Made by a program: the position numbers and the translations under genes
The notes under the pieces: generated by a model
Databases searched by the model: none
What the model was told of the DNA's origin: nothing
The model's input: only the letters and a program-made list of their open reading frames with translations
In this document: positions 1 through 5,445 of the stretch, piece after piece
How positions within the stretch are numbered: the first letter of the stretch is position 1
How the letters are laid out: every line of letters starts with the position of its first letter
Assembly: GCA_964400875.1 (NCBI GenBank)
Contig: CAYNWK010000240.1
Coordinates: 1-5,445, forward strand
DNA: 5,445 nt
Direction of reading: 5' to 3'
DNA from: CAYNWK01 sp964400875
Lineage (GTDB): Bacteria > Chloroflexota > Anaerolineae > Anaerolineales > UBA4823

Positions 1-30
1 ACAGGCTCGCCCAGAGGTCACCGACTCCTC

Positions 31-924
31 TCATCTCGCCAACGTCTTGCTCAACCCAACGCCTGTAAACCGTAGCCTGAAGCCTACACTCTCATACAGA
101 CCCCGCGCATGCACCAGTTCCTCTCCAACATTCAGACAAACCCGTGATACCCCTGCTCTGTCCAACAGCCAGTCTATCGCCGCCAGAAGCAGCCGTCTGC
201 CATACCCCTGACGCCGCCTGTTCTCACGGACCCCGAAAAACTGTATCTCTCCCGTTGACCCATTCCCCTCTACACTCACCACGGCAAACCCAAGAACCTC
301 CTCCTCATCATCCACAACCAAGACTTGGTGACTCTGCCCCGTCATGTGAATGACCCGCTCTGCGCTGTAATAGGCTGCCGGAAACAGGGCCTCATACAAC
401 TGCTTGAATGAGGTTTCGTGCTCCTTGCCCAGAGGAGTACAACCTCTATCGCCTGAAACAATTCGCTTGTCAGGCGTCAGCCAGAACTCATAGTTCAGAT
501 GCTCTCTCTCCTTGAACCCCTGCTGAGCATAGAAATGACGCCCGCGTACATTCTCGACGTTCAGATAGGCCTCCAATTGCCGGATGCGCGGCGGCAGCTC
601 TGCCAACAACCTGGTGAAGAGCTCCTCAACGACGAGTCCCCAATCTCTTGCTGCCACATGTGGACCGTGCAGCCAACCTCGCTCCAGTTCCTGATCATAC
701 TCGCTCCCCATCGCGCCTACCAGCTGACCATCCCGGAGCGCCATGAAGTAACACAGTTCCAACTCATCCCAATAGCTCAAGAGCAGTTGCCCCAGCCCTT
801 CGGCGCTCTGACCCGACCAGGTATGTAAGCAGTGCTGTTCGGGCGCTTGCGACCTTTGCACAAGCCACTCTGCCAGTTCTCGGAAATCGTCTCGCTGAGC
901 AACCTGAAAGATGATGTTTTCCAT
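31..924 (-). CDS. Two-domain GNAT-family N-acetyltransferase (substrate unknown)
   Basis: A complete 297-residue cytoplasmic protein with no signal peptide or membrane segment. The C-terminal half (about residues 155-297) is a recognisable GNAT acetyltransferase. A beta strand IQFFGV (227-232) leads into RRRQGYGRRLL (236-246), the R-x-x-G-x-G/A loop that binds the acetyl-CoA pyrophosphate. It is followed by LNVGEEL (264-270) and ARGLYESVGF (273-282), the usual motif B ending. The N-terminal half looks like a second, degenerate GNAT fold: ALRDGQLVGAMG (62-73) and VRGRHFYAQQGF (126-137) match the strand and end motifs, but the R-x-x-G-x-G loop is absent, so it may serve structure or substrate binding. 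The ATG at 924-922 is the first possible start after an in-frame TGA at 981-979; a GGAG lies 11 nt upstream, which is rather far. Family membership is firm. The acceptor (amine, peptide, antibiotic or thiol precursor) cannot be told from the sequence. G+C is lower than in the two genes to the right. Confidence 0.9.
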   Translation of the reverse strand: MENIIFQVAQRDDFRELAEWLVQRSQAPEQHCLHTWSGQSAEGLGQLLLSYWDELELCYFMALRDGQLVGAMGSEYDQELERGWLHGPHVAARDWGLVVEELFTRLLAELPPRIRQLEAYLNVENVRGRHFYAQQGFKEREHLNYEFWLTPDKRIVSGDRGCTPLGKEHETSFKQLYEALFPAAYYSAERVIHMTGQSHQVLVVDDEEEVLGFAVVSVEGNGSTGEIQFFGVRENRRRQGYGRRLLLAAIDWLLDRAGVSRVCLNVGEELVHARGLYESVGFRLRFTGVGLSKTLAR

Positions 925-1027
925 GATGATAAGCGCTCCATCGCCGCACCCAACTACTGCAGCTATCTTTGGTTCAATTCACTCCCCCGTTTTCCCAATC
1001 CAAATCCGTGGACGATTATCCGCAAAA

Positions 1028-1116
1028 GGGCGGGTCTCCTCTGGTGATGACGCGGCGTTGCTGGCCAGGGAACCCCTCACAGTGGTGGGTTGTGACTTAC
1101 CAGGGCAGACCCGCCC
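1028..1116. repeat. Imperfect long inverted repeat (palindromic element A)
   Basis: GGGCGGGTCT at 1028-1037 is the exact reverse complement of AGACCCGCCC at 1107-1116. After a 3-nt mismatch the pairing resumes with CTGGT (1041-1045) against ACCAG (1099-1103). Inside the loop a smaller dyad is visible: AACCCCTCAC (1071-1080) against GTGGTGGGTT (1082-1091), with 8 of 10 positions complementary. The right arm runs on into CGCCCCTAC (1112-1120), a core shared with the neighbouring palindrome. The shape suggests a small non-coding palindromic element of the REP or MITE kind; no terminal target duplication was identified. Confidence 0.6.
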
Positions 1117-1165
1117 CTACGACAGCCAGATGGTGGGTCCAAGGCTGCTCTGTGGTTTGACGGGA

Positions 1166-1225
1166 GTAGGGCGAGGCAAGAGGTTCCCGGTAAGGCTAGA
1201 TATTCTTTTTCTGCCTCGCCCCTAC
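1166..1225. repeat. Imperfect inverted repeat (palindromic element B)
   Basis: GTAGGGCGAGGCA at 1166-1178 pairs with TGCCTCGCCCCTAC at 1212-1225, differing only by one extra G:C in the run of Gs. The 33-nt loop includes a T-rich run (TATTCTTTTT, 1201-1210). The outer core, GTAGGG(G)CG, matches the right end of element A, so the two probably belong to one repeat family. As RNA this would fold into a stem of about 13 bp. It is not followed by a T-tract, so a terminator is not the best reading. Confidence 0.65.
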
Positions 1226-1262
1226 TTGCTTCGCCCTTGCACCCACCCTGCTGTTATCCCGG

Positions 1263-1357
1263 CGACACAGAACGCCACGGGTGACACAGAACGCCACTGG
1301 TGACACAGAACGTCACTGGTGACACAGAACGTCACTGGTGACACAGAACGTCACTGG
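1263..1357. repeat. Tandem array, five copies of a 19-bp unit
   Basis: Five head-to-tail units of 19 bp with no spacers: 1263-1281, 1282-1300, 1301-1319, 1320-1338 and 1339-1357. Units 3-5 are identical, TGACACAGAACGTCACTGG. Unit 2 differs at one base (GCC for GTC). Unit 1 differs at three (initial C, GCC, and CGGG for CTGG). Each unit contains GTGAC and GTCAC arms, so hairpins can form within a unit (7-nt loop) or across a junction (GTCAC-TG-GTGAC). The array ends at a perfect 8-bp palindrome GTGATCAC (1357-1364). The unit length is not a multiple of three, which argues against a coding repeat. Identical units at one end suggest recent expansion by slippage or unequal exchange. Confidence 0.93.
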
Positions 1358-1374
1358 TGATCACTCTCACCAAA

Positions 1375-1394
1375 CCTCTCCCTCAAGGGAGAGG
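1375..1394. terminator. Perfect 8-bp stem-loop, possible terminator or interspersed repeat
   Basis: CCTCTCCC (1375-1382) and GGGAGAGG (1387-1394) form a perfect 8-bp GC-rich stem with a TCAA loop. On the plus strand it is followed by CTATTTATTT, and on the minus strand by only TTTGG, so neither side has a strong U-tract. It lies 126 nt past the ligase stop in the direction of transcription and could end the glycosidase-ligase message, possibly with Rho. Hairpins of this CCCTC...GAGGG type are also common as dispersed intergenic repeats, so the terminator role is only a suggestion. Confidence 0.4.
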
Positions 1395-1403
1395 CTATTT
1401 ATT

Positions 1404-1447
1404 TCCCAATCTCAAGTCTTCAATCAATAATCCCAAATCTCAAATCT
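1404..1447. repeat. AT-rich stretch with imperfect direct repeat
   Basis: TCCCAATCTCAAGTCT (1404-1419) recurs as TCCCAAATCTCAAATCT (1431-1447), differing by one inserted A and one G-to-A change, 27 bp apart. Read on the minus strand this is a run of GAGATTTGGGA-like words. The stretch is markedly AT-richer than the flanking genes. It looks like low-complexity intergenic repeat sequence; no gene or binding site is supported. Confidence 0.5.
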
Positions 1448-1485
1448 CCCCATTCCCTCTCTGTTTTATGTAAAGCAACCCCCTG

Positions 1486-1513
1486 TTCGTTTCAATTCGA
1501 AACGCGAAACGAA
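1486..1513. repeat. Inverted repeat just past the ligase stop
   Basis: TTCGTTTC (1486-1493) is the exact reverse complement of GAAACGAA (1506-1513), leaving a 12-nt loop. A competing shorter hairpin, CGTTTC (1488-1493) with GAAACG (1499-1504) around AATTC, uses the same left arm, because GAAACG is repeated. The structure starts 6 nt after the ligase stop codon on the minus strand. It may protect the 3' end of the message or help pause polymerase, but no T-run follows it (ACAGGGGG on the minus strand), so it is not called as an intrinsic terminator. Confidence 0.5.
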
Positions 1514-1519
1514 TACGCG

Positions 1520-3646
1520 CTAACCGGCCCAACGCGCCCGCACGTCCACGGCGCAGGCGCCCTCGCCGGCGGGCAGCACCCGCAGCGGGTTGATCTCCAC
1601 CTCGGCCAGCTCGGGAAAATCGTCGGCCAGCTGCGCCAGGCGCAGCAGCGCATCCAGCACCGCATCACGGTCGGCCGGCGGCAGGCTGCGGTAGCCGCGC
1701 AGTTTGCGGCCGGCCCAGGTGTTCTCCAGCATGGCCTCGGCCTCCTGGCGCACCAGCGGCGCCAGGGCGAACTGCACGTCCTTCAGCCCTTCCACCTCCA
1801 CGCCCCCCGAGCCAAACATGACCAGCGCGCCGAACTGGGCGTCGTGGACGGCACCCAGGATGACTTCCTGCCCGTGAGCCGCCATGCGCTGCACGTGAAC
1901 GCCCTCGATCTGGGCGCCCGGATGGGCCTGGCGCGCGTTGTGGAGAATCGACCGGTAGCCGCCCTCTACGGAAGCCGCATCGCGCAGGTCCAGCAGCACG
2001 CCGCCCACGTCCGACTTGTGTGGGATATCCGGCGAGGCAACCTTGAGCGCCACCGGGAAGCCCATGCGGTCAGCGATGGCGGCGGCCTCTGCGGCGCTGG
2101 AAGCCAGCTGCATGCGCAGGGTGGGGATGCCGTAAGCCTCCAGGATGCGCCAGACCGTCTCACCCGGCAGGAAACCATCCCCGAGGGCAGCGCGATCCAG
2201 GCCAGCCAGGATCTGGCGGACCGCTTCGGTCTCGACCTCGCAGCAGGGCTGGTCGACCTGCAGGTCGCGGTTCAGGTATTCGCTGCGCTGGACGAGAATG
2301 GCCAGCGCAGCAGCGGCTCTTTCGGGAAAGCGGTAGTCCGGCACGCGCGCCGCACGGAAATGTTCGACGGCTTCCTGGATCAGGCGCTCGCCCATCAAGG
2401 CGATGACGACCGGCTTCTCGGCGGTATAGATAACGGGGATCATGGCCTTGGCGACCCCGCCGGCGGTGTGCATCGGCGGCGGCGGCAGGATGACCATCAC
2501 GCTGTCCACGCCGGGATCGTCGAGCAGGATCTGCAGGCAGGCGGCGTACTGCTGGGGCGTGGCCGCGGCGAGCATATCGACCGGGTTGCTCAGGCTGGCT
2601 GCAGAGACCAGGACCTGGCGCAAGGCCGCCTGGGTCCCCTTGTTCAGGCGGGCCAGGCGCAGCCCGCGGGCTTCCAGGGCGTCCGCAGCGGTCACCCCGG
2701 GACCGCCGGAGTTGGTCAGCACCGCCACGTCCCGCCCTTTTGGCAGCGGGCACCAGGCCAGGGCGCGGGCCCAGTCGAAGAGCTCTTCGCTGGTCTCGAC
2801 GCGGATCACGCCGGCGCGGCGAAAGGCGGCGTTGAAGGCGTTCTCCTGCCCGGCCAAAGCGCCGGTGTGGGAAGCGACGGCGCGCTGGCCGCTTTCGAAG
2901 CGCCCCACCTTCAGGGCGATCACGGGCTTGTGCTGGGTGACGAGGCCGGCCTGCTCGACGAAACGCCGCCCGTCGCTGACCCCTTCCAGGTACAGGGTCA
3001 GCACGCGGGTGTACGGGTCGGCTGCGACGGGAGCGAGCATATCGGTCTCGTTGACGTCAACCTGATTGCCCAGGCTGACCAGCCGGGAAAGCCCGAAACC
3101 CTGGCCGCGCGCCCAGTCGATCACGGCGGCGCAGATCGCCCCGGAGTGGGAGATAAAGGCCACGTCCCCGGGCGTGGGACCGGGGGGCGACAAGAAAGTC
3201 GTGTCCAACGGCAGGTGTGTGTCCAGCAGGCCGATGCAGTTCGGCCCGATCAGGCGGATGCTGTACTCCCGGGCGATCGCCAGGCAGCGCTGCTCCAGGG
3301 CGGCGCCCTCCGGCCCGGTCTCGCGAAAGCCGCCGGCGGCGACGATGGCGGCAGCAATGCCACGCTCTCCGCACGCGCGGATCGCCTCCGGCATGCCCCT
3401 GGCGGGGATCAGCAGCACCGCCAGGTCGACCGGGTCGGGCACTTCGTGCAAGCTACGGTAGATCGGCCTGCCCATCAAAGTTTCGCCTTTGAGGTTGACG
3501 AAGTGGATCGCCCCCCGGTAGCCGCTTTGGACCAGGTTGCGCGAGAGACCGTAACCCAATTTGGTCGGGTCCGTGGAGGCGCCCAGCACGGCGACGCCTT
3601 GAGGCGCAAAAAATGGGGACAGGGAAGGATCGGTTGCCAAGCTCAT
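1520..3646 (-). CDS. Acetate--CoA ligase (ADP-forming), fused alpha-beta subunits
   Basis: Interconverts acetyl-CoA (or another acyl-CoA), ADP and phosphate with acetate, CoA and ATP in the cytoplasm; in fermenters it normally runs towards acetate and ATP. The 708 residues match a single-chain enzyme with alpha part first. The domains are a Rossmann-like CoA-binding domain with GASTDPTK (22-29), a succinyl-CoA-synthetase-like domain with ISHSGA (165-170) and SHTGALAG (259-266; H260 is the expected phosphohistidine), a linking ligase-CoA domain with TNSGGPGV (311-318), and a C-terminal ATP-grasp domain (about 485-705). The latter shows HKSDVGGV (543-550), GSGGVEVEGLKDV (612-624) and EVEINPL (682-688). 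H543 is the candidate for the second transient phosphohistidine described for this family. All key motifs are present and the frame is intact. The ATG at 3646 has a strong AAGGAAG six nt upstream. Protein lysine acetyltransferases (Pat/PatZ) share this core but carry an added GNAT domain, which is absent here. The natural acyl substrate is not certain. Confidence 0.95.
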   Translation of the reverse strand: MSLATDPSLSPFFAPQGVAVLGASTDPTKLGYGLSRNLVQSGYRGAIHFVNLKGETLMGRPIYRSLHEVPDPVDLAVLLIPARGMPEAIRACGERGIAAAIVAAGGFRETGPEGAALEQRCLAIAREYSIRLIGPNCIGLLDTHLPLDTTFLSPPGPTPGDVAFISHSGAICAAVIDWARGQGFGLSRLVSLGNQVDVNETDMLAPVAADPYTRVLTLYLEGVSDGRRFVEQAGLVTQHKPVIALKVGRFESGQRAVASHTGALAGQENAFNAAFRRAGVIRVETSEELFDWARALAWCPLPKGRDVAVLTNSGGPGVTAADALEARGLRLARLNKGTQAALRQVLVSAASLSNPVDMLAAATPQQYAACLQILLDDPGVDSVMVILPPPPMHTAGGVAKAMIPVIYTAEKPVVIALMGERLIQEAVEHFRAARVPDYRFPERAAAALAILVQRSEYLNRDLQVDQPCCEVETEAVRQILAGLDRAALGDGFLPGETVWRILEAYGIPTLRMQLASSAAEAAAIADRMGFPVALKVASPDIPHKSDVGGVLLDLRDAASVEGGYRSILHNARQAHPGAQIEGVHVQRMAAHGQEVILGAVHDAQFGALVMFGSGGVEVEGLKDVQFALAPLVRQEAEAMLENTWAGRKLRGYRSLPPADRDAVLDALLRLAQLADDFPELAEVEINPLRVLPAGEGACAVDVRARWAG

Positions 3647-3652
3647 GTTCAG

Positions 3653-3660
3653 CTTCCTTC
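3653..3660 (-). promoter_or_regulatory. Shine-Dalgarno site of the ligase, overlapping the upstream stop
   Basis: On the minus strand the glycosidase stop TGA (3661-3659) runs straight into a purine-rich GAAGGAAG at 3660-3653, which ends 6 nt before the ATG at 3646. This near-ideal site fixes the ligase start. The ribosome finishing the glycosidase covers it, so translational coupling of the two genes is likely. Confidence 0.85.
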
Positions 3661-5445
3661 AGGTGTGGATATGAACCTCGGCGGATTTTTGGAAAGCGAG
3701 AGGCATGCAGAACTGGCCCTGGCTCAACGGCTGGAGGTGGACCGGCCGATCGTTCACCGAGGCACGGCCCGGCTTCCAGGGCAGGCCCAGGTAGACGGCG
3801 CCGCCCGCATTGCCAGGCCGTGTAAGTTGAAAAGTCAGCCCCTGGGGAGCAGGTTCCCAGGAGGACACTTCAAGACCCTGGGAAACGTGCAGGCCGCTGC
3901 CCAAATACTGGGGCAGGTAGGGGCGGTAGGAGCGCAGGGCAACCAGCGCGGCGCCGTGGGCCGGGAGCCGGGGCAGGGTCAGCGTCTGCCCGTCGATCAG
4001 GTAGCTTTGCCCCGTCCAAAACTCACGGGCGTAGTAGGTCCCCGACTTCTCGAGGTAGAAGCGGTTGAGATCGACGCGCACATCCCGAGCACGGTCCTCC
4101 CAGTTAAAGATCCCTAACAAATGCCAGGAACCACACGGCCCGGACAGGTCGATCTGCAGGCGGCCTGGCGTGGGACTGTCGAACCAGTCTAAAATGTGCG
4201 GGCGCCGGCCGATGAGGGGCAGCATGGCCTCGGCGATGCGCAGGCGTTCCGGCGGCAGTTCCGGAAGGTGGTCGGAGAGCAGCAGCGAACCACCCGAAAG
4301 CGCGATCACGCTTGCCAGAGCCCGCACTTCCGCCAGAGTCAAATCGACCTCCGGGCTCAGCAGCAGACAATCCGGATCGTTGATCCACCAGCGGTCGTGA
4401 GTGAAGGCCCGGGTGAGGCTGTTGTGGATGGCGTTGCGAGTCGAGGGGAGGCCGGGCTCGTTTTGGAAGAAGAACCGGACGCCTTTGACGACCGGCGCCC
4501 ACTGCGGGGCCACGTCGGCGCCGACCCGCATCGCATCGACGAGACCGATGGCCGAGCCAAGCGGGCAGCCGCAGCCTAACAGGGTGACCTGCTCGCCGGC
4601 GGCGGCACGCAGTTCGGCGAGCGCCACCCGCAGGATCTGGGCGCGCGTCCGGGTGGGGTCTTGATGACGTCCGAGCAAGGCCCCGGCGTACAGGAAATCC
4701 AGTTTTAGATACGGGTAGCCCCAATCGTGGGCGGCAGTGCGCACCACCTCGCTGGCGTAGGCCAGCGCGCCGGGATGGGTCAGGTCCAACGCGGTGGTGA
4801 AGGTGTCCCAGATGTATCCGGCGTTGACGGGGCGGTTCAAGGCGCCGCGCAGCACCCAATCGGGATGCTCATCGATCAGGCGCGCGTCAGGATGCAGGAT
4901 AAAAGGCGCCAACCACAAGCCGGGGGTAAAACCTGCCCGGCGGATTTCTCGGGCCAGGCCGGCCATTCCGGCGGACAAACTCCGTCCGGAGGGGGAATCA
5001 ACGCCCTGGGAAAAACCCGGGCGCAGGGAAAACCAATCGCCTACCTGGGCTTCAAAGCCGTCGTCAATCTGGATCAAGTCCAGGGGCAAGCCAGGCGCGA
5101 GCTCGCCGGCCGCGGCCAGGTTCTGGCGGATGTCCCCGGCGGCGACGTCTTGGAAGAAGTGATACCAGGAGCACCACCCGACCGGGACCTCCTGGTTCCG
5201 GATGGAATAGGGGCGCTGGTCGCCGCCCTCGCCGAGACCGTGCGCGCGGCTAACCGCATCCACGTATGGACCCAGCGGATCGGCCGAGTCCAGGTGCAGA
5301 AACCCCAGGCAGGCCCAATCGGTCTGCATACGGTCCCCCGGCGCCAGCTGCACATCGTCGCCGTTAGCCCACAGGCGCAGCGCCCGGGAGAAACCCAAAT
5401 AGGCTTCTAACGAACCGAAGTGCTCGCCCTGGGACAGGAATCCCG
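3659..5445 (-). CDS. GH36-family alpha-galactosidase-like glycoside hydrolase (5' end outside window)
   Basis: Retaining glycosidase of clan GH-D, expected to cleave alpha-galactosides such as raffinose or melibiose, or to transfer the galactosyl group. The frame stays open to the window edge: upstream of 5398 it reads GFLSQGEHFGSLEAY, so the TTG at 5398 is an internal leucine codon and the N terminus is missing. Numbering from that codon, the end of the N-terminal beta-sandwich is followed by a TIM barrel with GWCSWYHFF (74-82), IQIDDGF (109-115), GLWLAPF (160-166) and YLKLDF (230-235), where D234 is the expected nucleophile. GCGCPLG (275-281) comes next, then RVGADVAP (291-298), where D295 is the expected acid/base. 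A C-terminal beta-rich region (about 410-579) includes FNWEDRARDVRVDL. The GWCSW form recalls raffinose-synthase-like and archaeal GH36 members more than the GWNSW of classical bacterial enzymes. No signal peptide can be judged. Exact linkage and sugar are not determinable here; the family call is firm. Confidence 0.9.
   Translation of the reverse strand, partial: GFLSQGEHFGSLEAYLGFSRALRLWANGDDVQLAPGDRMQTDWACLGFLHLDSADPLGPYVDAVSRAHGLGEGGDQRPYSIRNQEVPVGWCSWYHFFQDVAAGDIRQNLAAAGELAPGLPLDLIQIDDGFEAQVGDWFSLRPGFSQGVDSPSGRSLSAGMAGLAREIRRAGFTPGLWLAPFILHPDARLIDEHPDWVLRGALNRPVNAGYIWDTFTTALDLTHPGALAYASEVVRTAAHDWGYPYLKLDFLYAGALLGRHQDPTRTRAQILRVALAELRAAAGEQVTLLGCGCPLGSAIGLVDAMRVGADVAPQWAPVVKGVRFFFQNEPGLPSTRNAIHNSLTRAFTHDRWWINDPDCLLLSPEVDLTLAEVRALASVIALSGGSLLLSDHLPELPPERLRIAEAMLPLIGRRPHILDWFDSPTPGRLQIDLSGPCGSWHLLGIFNWEDRARDVRVDLNRFYLEKSGTYYAREFWTGQSYLIDGQTLTLPRLPAHGAALVALRSYRPYLPQYLGSGLHVSQGLEVSSWEPAPQGLTFQLTRPGNAGGAVYLGLPWKPGRASVNDRPVHLQPLSQGQFCMPLAFQKSAEVHIHT

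Larger units (their letters stand above)
925..1519. other. Repeat-rich intergenic region with no credible gene
   Basis: About 595 bp lie between the ligase stop and the acetyltransferase start. Short open frames exist on both strands, but none has a recognisable domain or a convincing ribosome binding site, and several run through the tandem repeats. The region instead holds two imperfect long palindromes, a five-unit 19-bp tandem array, an 8-bp stem-loop, an AT-rich stretch with imperfect direct repeats and a hairpin beside the ligase stop, each listed separately. The acetyltransferase promoter should lie at about 940-1020 on the minus strand. A TTGAAC hexamer there has no good -10 partner, so no promoter is called. 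Confidence 0.75.

Noticed and set aside
972..978. TTGAAC on the minus strand as a -35 box for the acetyltransferase gene
   Set aside because: No acceptable -10 hexamer lies about 17 bp downstream, so the promoter could not be supported.
911..1303. Plus-strand open frame of 130 codons in the intergenic region
   Set aside because: It begins inside the acetyltransferase gene, passes through the two palindromes and ends in the 19-bp tandem repeats. Its translation shows no known motif and it has no clear ribosome binding site.
1263..1357. Possible CRISPR array or replication iterons
   Set aside because: The 19-bp units abut with no spacers, so it is not CRISPR. There is no replication initiator gene or other origin sign nearby to support iterons.
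1844..4117. A 757-codon open frame on the plus strand running across the ligase and the end of the glycosidase
   Set aside because: It lies wholly antisense to two genes with full sets of family motifs, crosses their junction, and its translation is low-complexity (rich in G, Q, A, D, H) with no recognisable domain. High G+C with few stops on the opposite strand explains its length.
5396..5398. TTG at 5398 as the start of the glycosidase
   Set aside because: The same frame stays open to the window edge and encodes a sensible continuation (GEHFGSLEAY), and a GH36 enzyme needs more N-terminal beta-sandwich than this start would leave.
4727..5410. A 227-codon plus-strand open frame opposite the glycosidase
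   Set aside because: It is the antisense shadow of the GH36 catalytic region in GC-rich sequence, with no domain or ribosome binding site that I can see.

Overview
The window looks like a bacterial chromosome fragment of high G+C content, with every convincing gene on the minus strand. The two enzymes on the right (a GH36 alpha-galactosidase-type glycosidase and a fused ADP-forming acetyl-CoA synthetase), together with a spacer packed with palindromes and short tandem repeats, fit an anaerobic or facultative bacterium such as a Chloroflexota (Anaerolineae-like) lineage. This placement is inferred from gene style only; the window has no rRNA or other marker to confirm it.

Layout, read in the direction of transcription (right to left): (1) 5445 to 3659, a GH36-family glycoside hydrolase whose 5' end lies outside the window; (2) 3646 to 1520, a complete 708-residue acetate--CoA ligase (ADP-forming). 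It starts only 12 nt after the glycosidase stop, and its Shine-Dalgarno sequence overlaps that stop, so the two genes almost certainly share a transcript. (3) 1519 to 925, about 595 bp without a credible gene but dense in structure: a hairpin just past the ligase stop, imperfect AT-rich direct repeats, a perfect 8-bp stem-loop, five tandem 19-bp repeats, and two larger imperfect palindromic elements sharing a GTAGGGGCG-type core; (4) 924 to 31, a 297-residue protein with two GNAT acetyltransferase-like halves, of which only the second keeps a good acetyl-CoA-binding signature.

Functionally, the glycosidase would release galactose (or a related sugar) from alpha-linked oligosaccharides. The ligase would turn acetyl-CoA from sugar breakdown into acetate plus ATP, so the pair could be the two ends of a saccharolytic fermentation route. 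That link is inferred from co-transcription. The GNAT gene is separated by the repeat-rich spacer and has visibly lower G+C, so it is probably an independent unit. I see no CRISPR array, tRNA, rRNA, transposase or phage gene, and no clear candidate for a novel multi-gene system. The most unusual part is the repeat cluster between 1024 and 1513.
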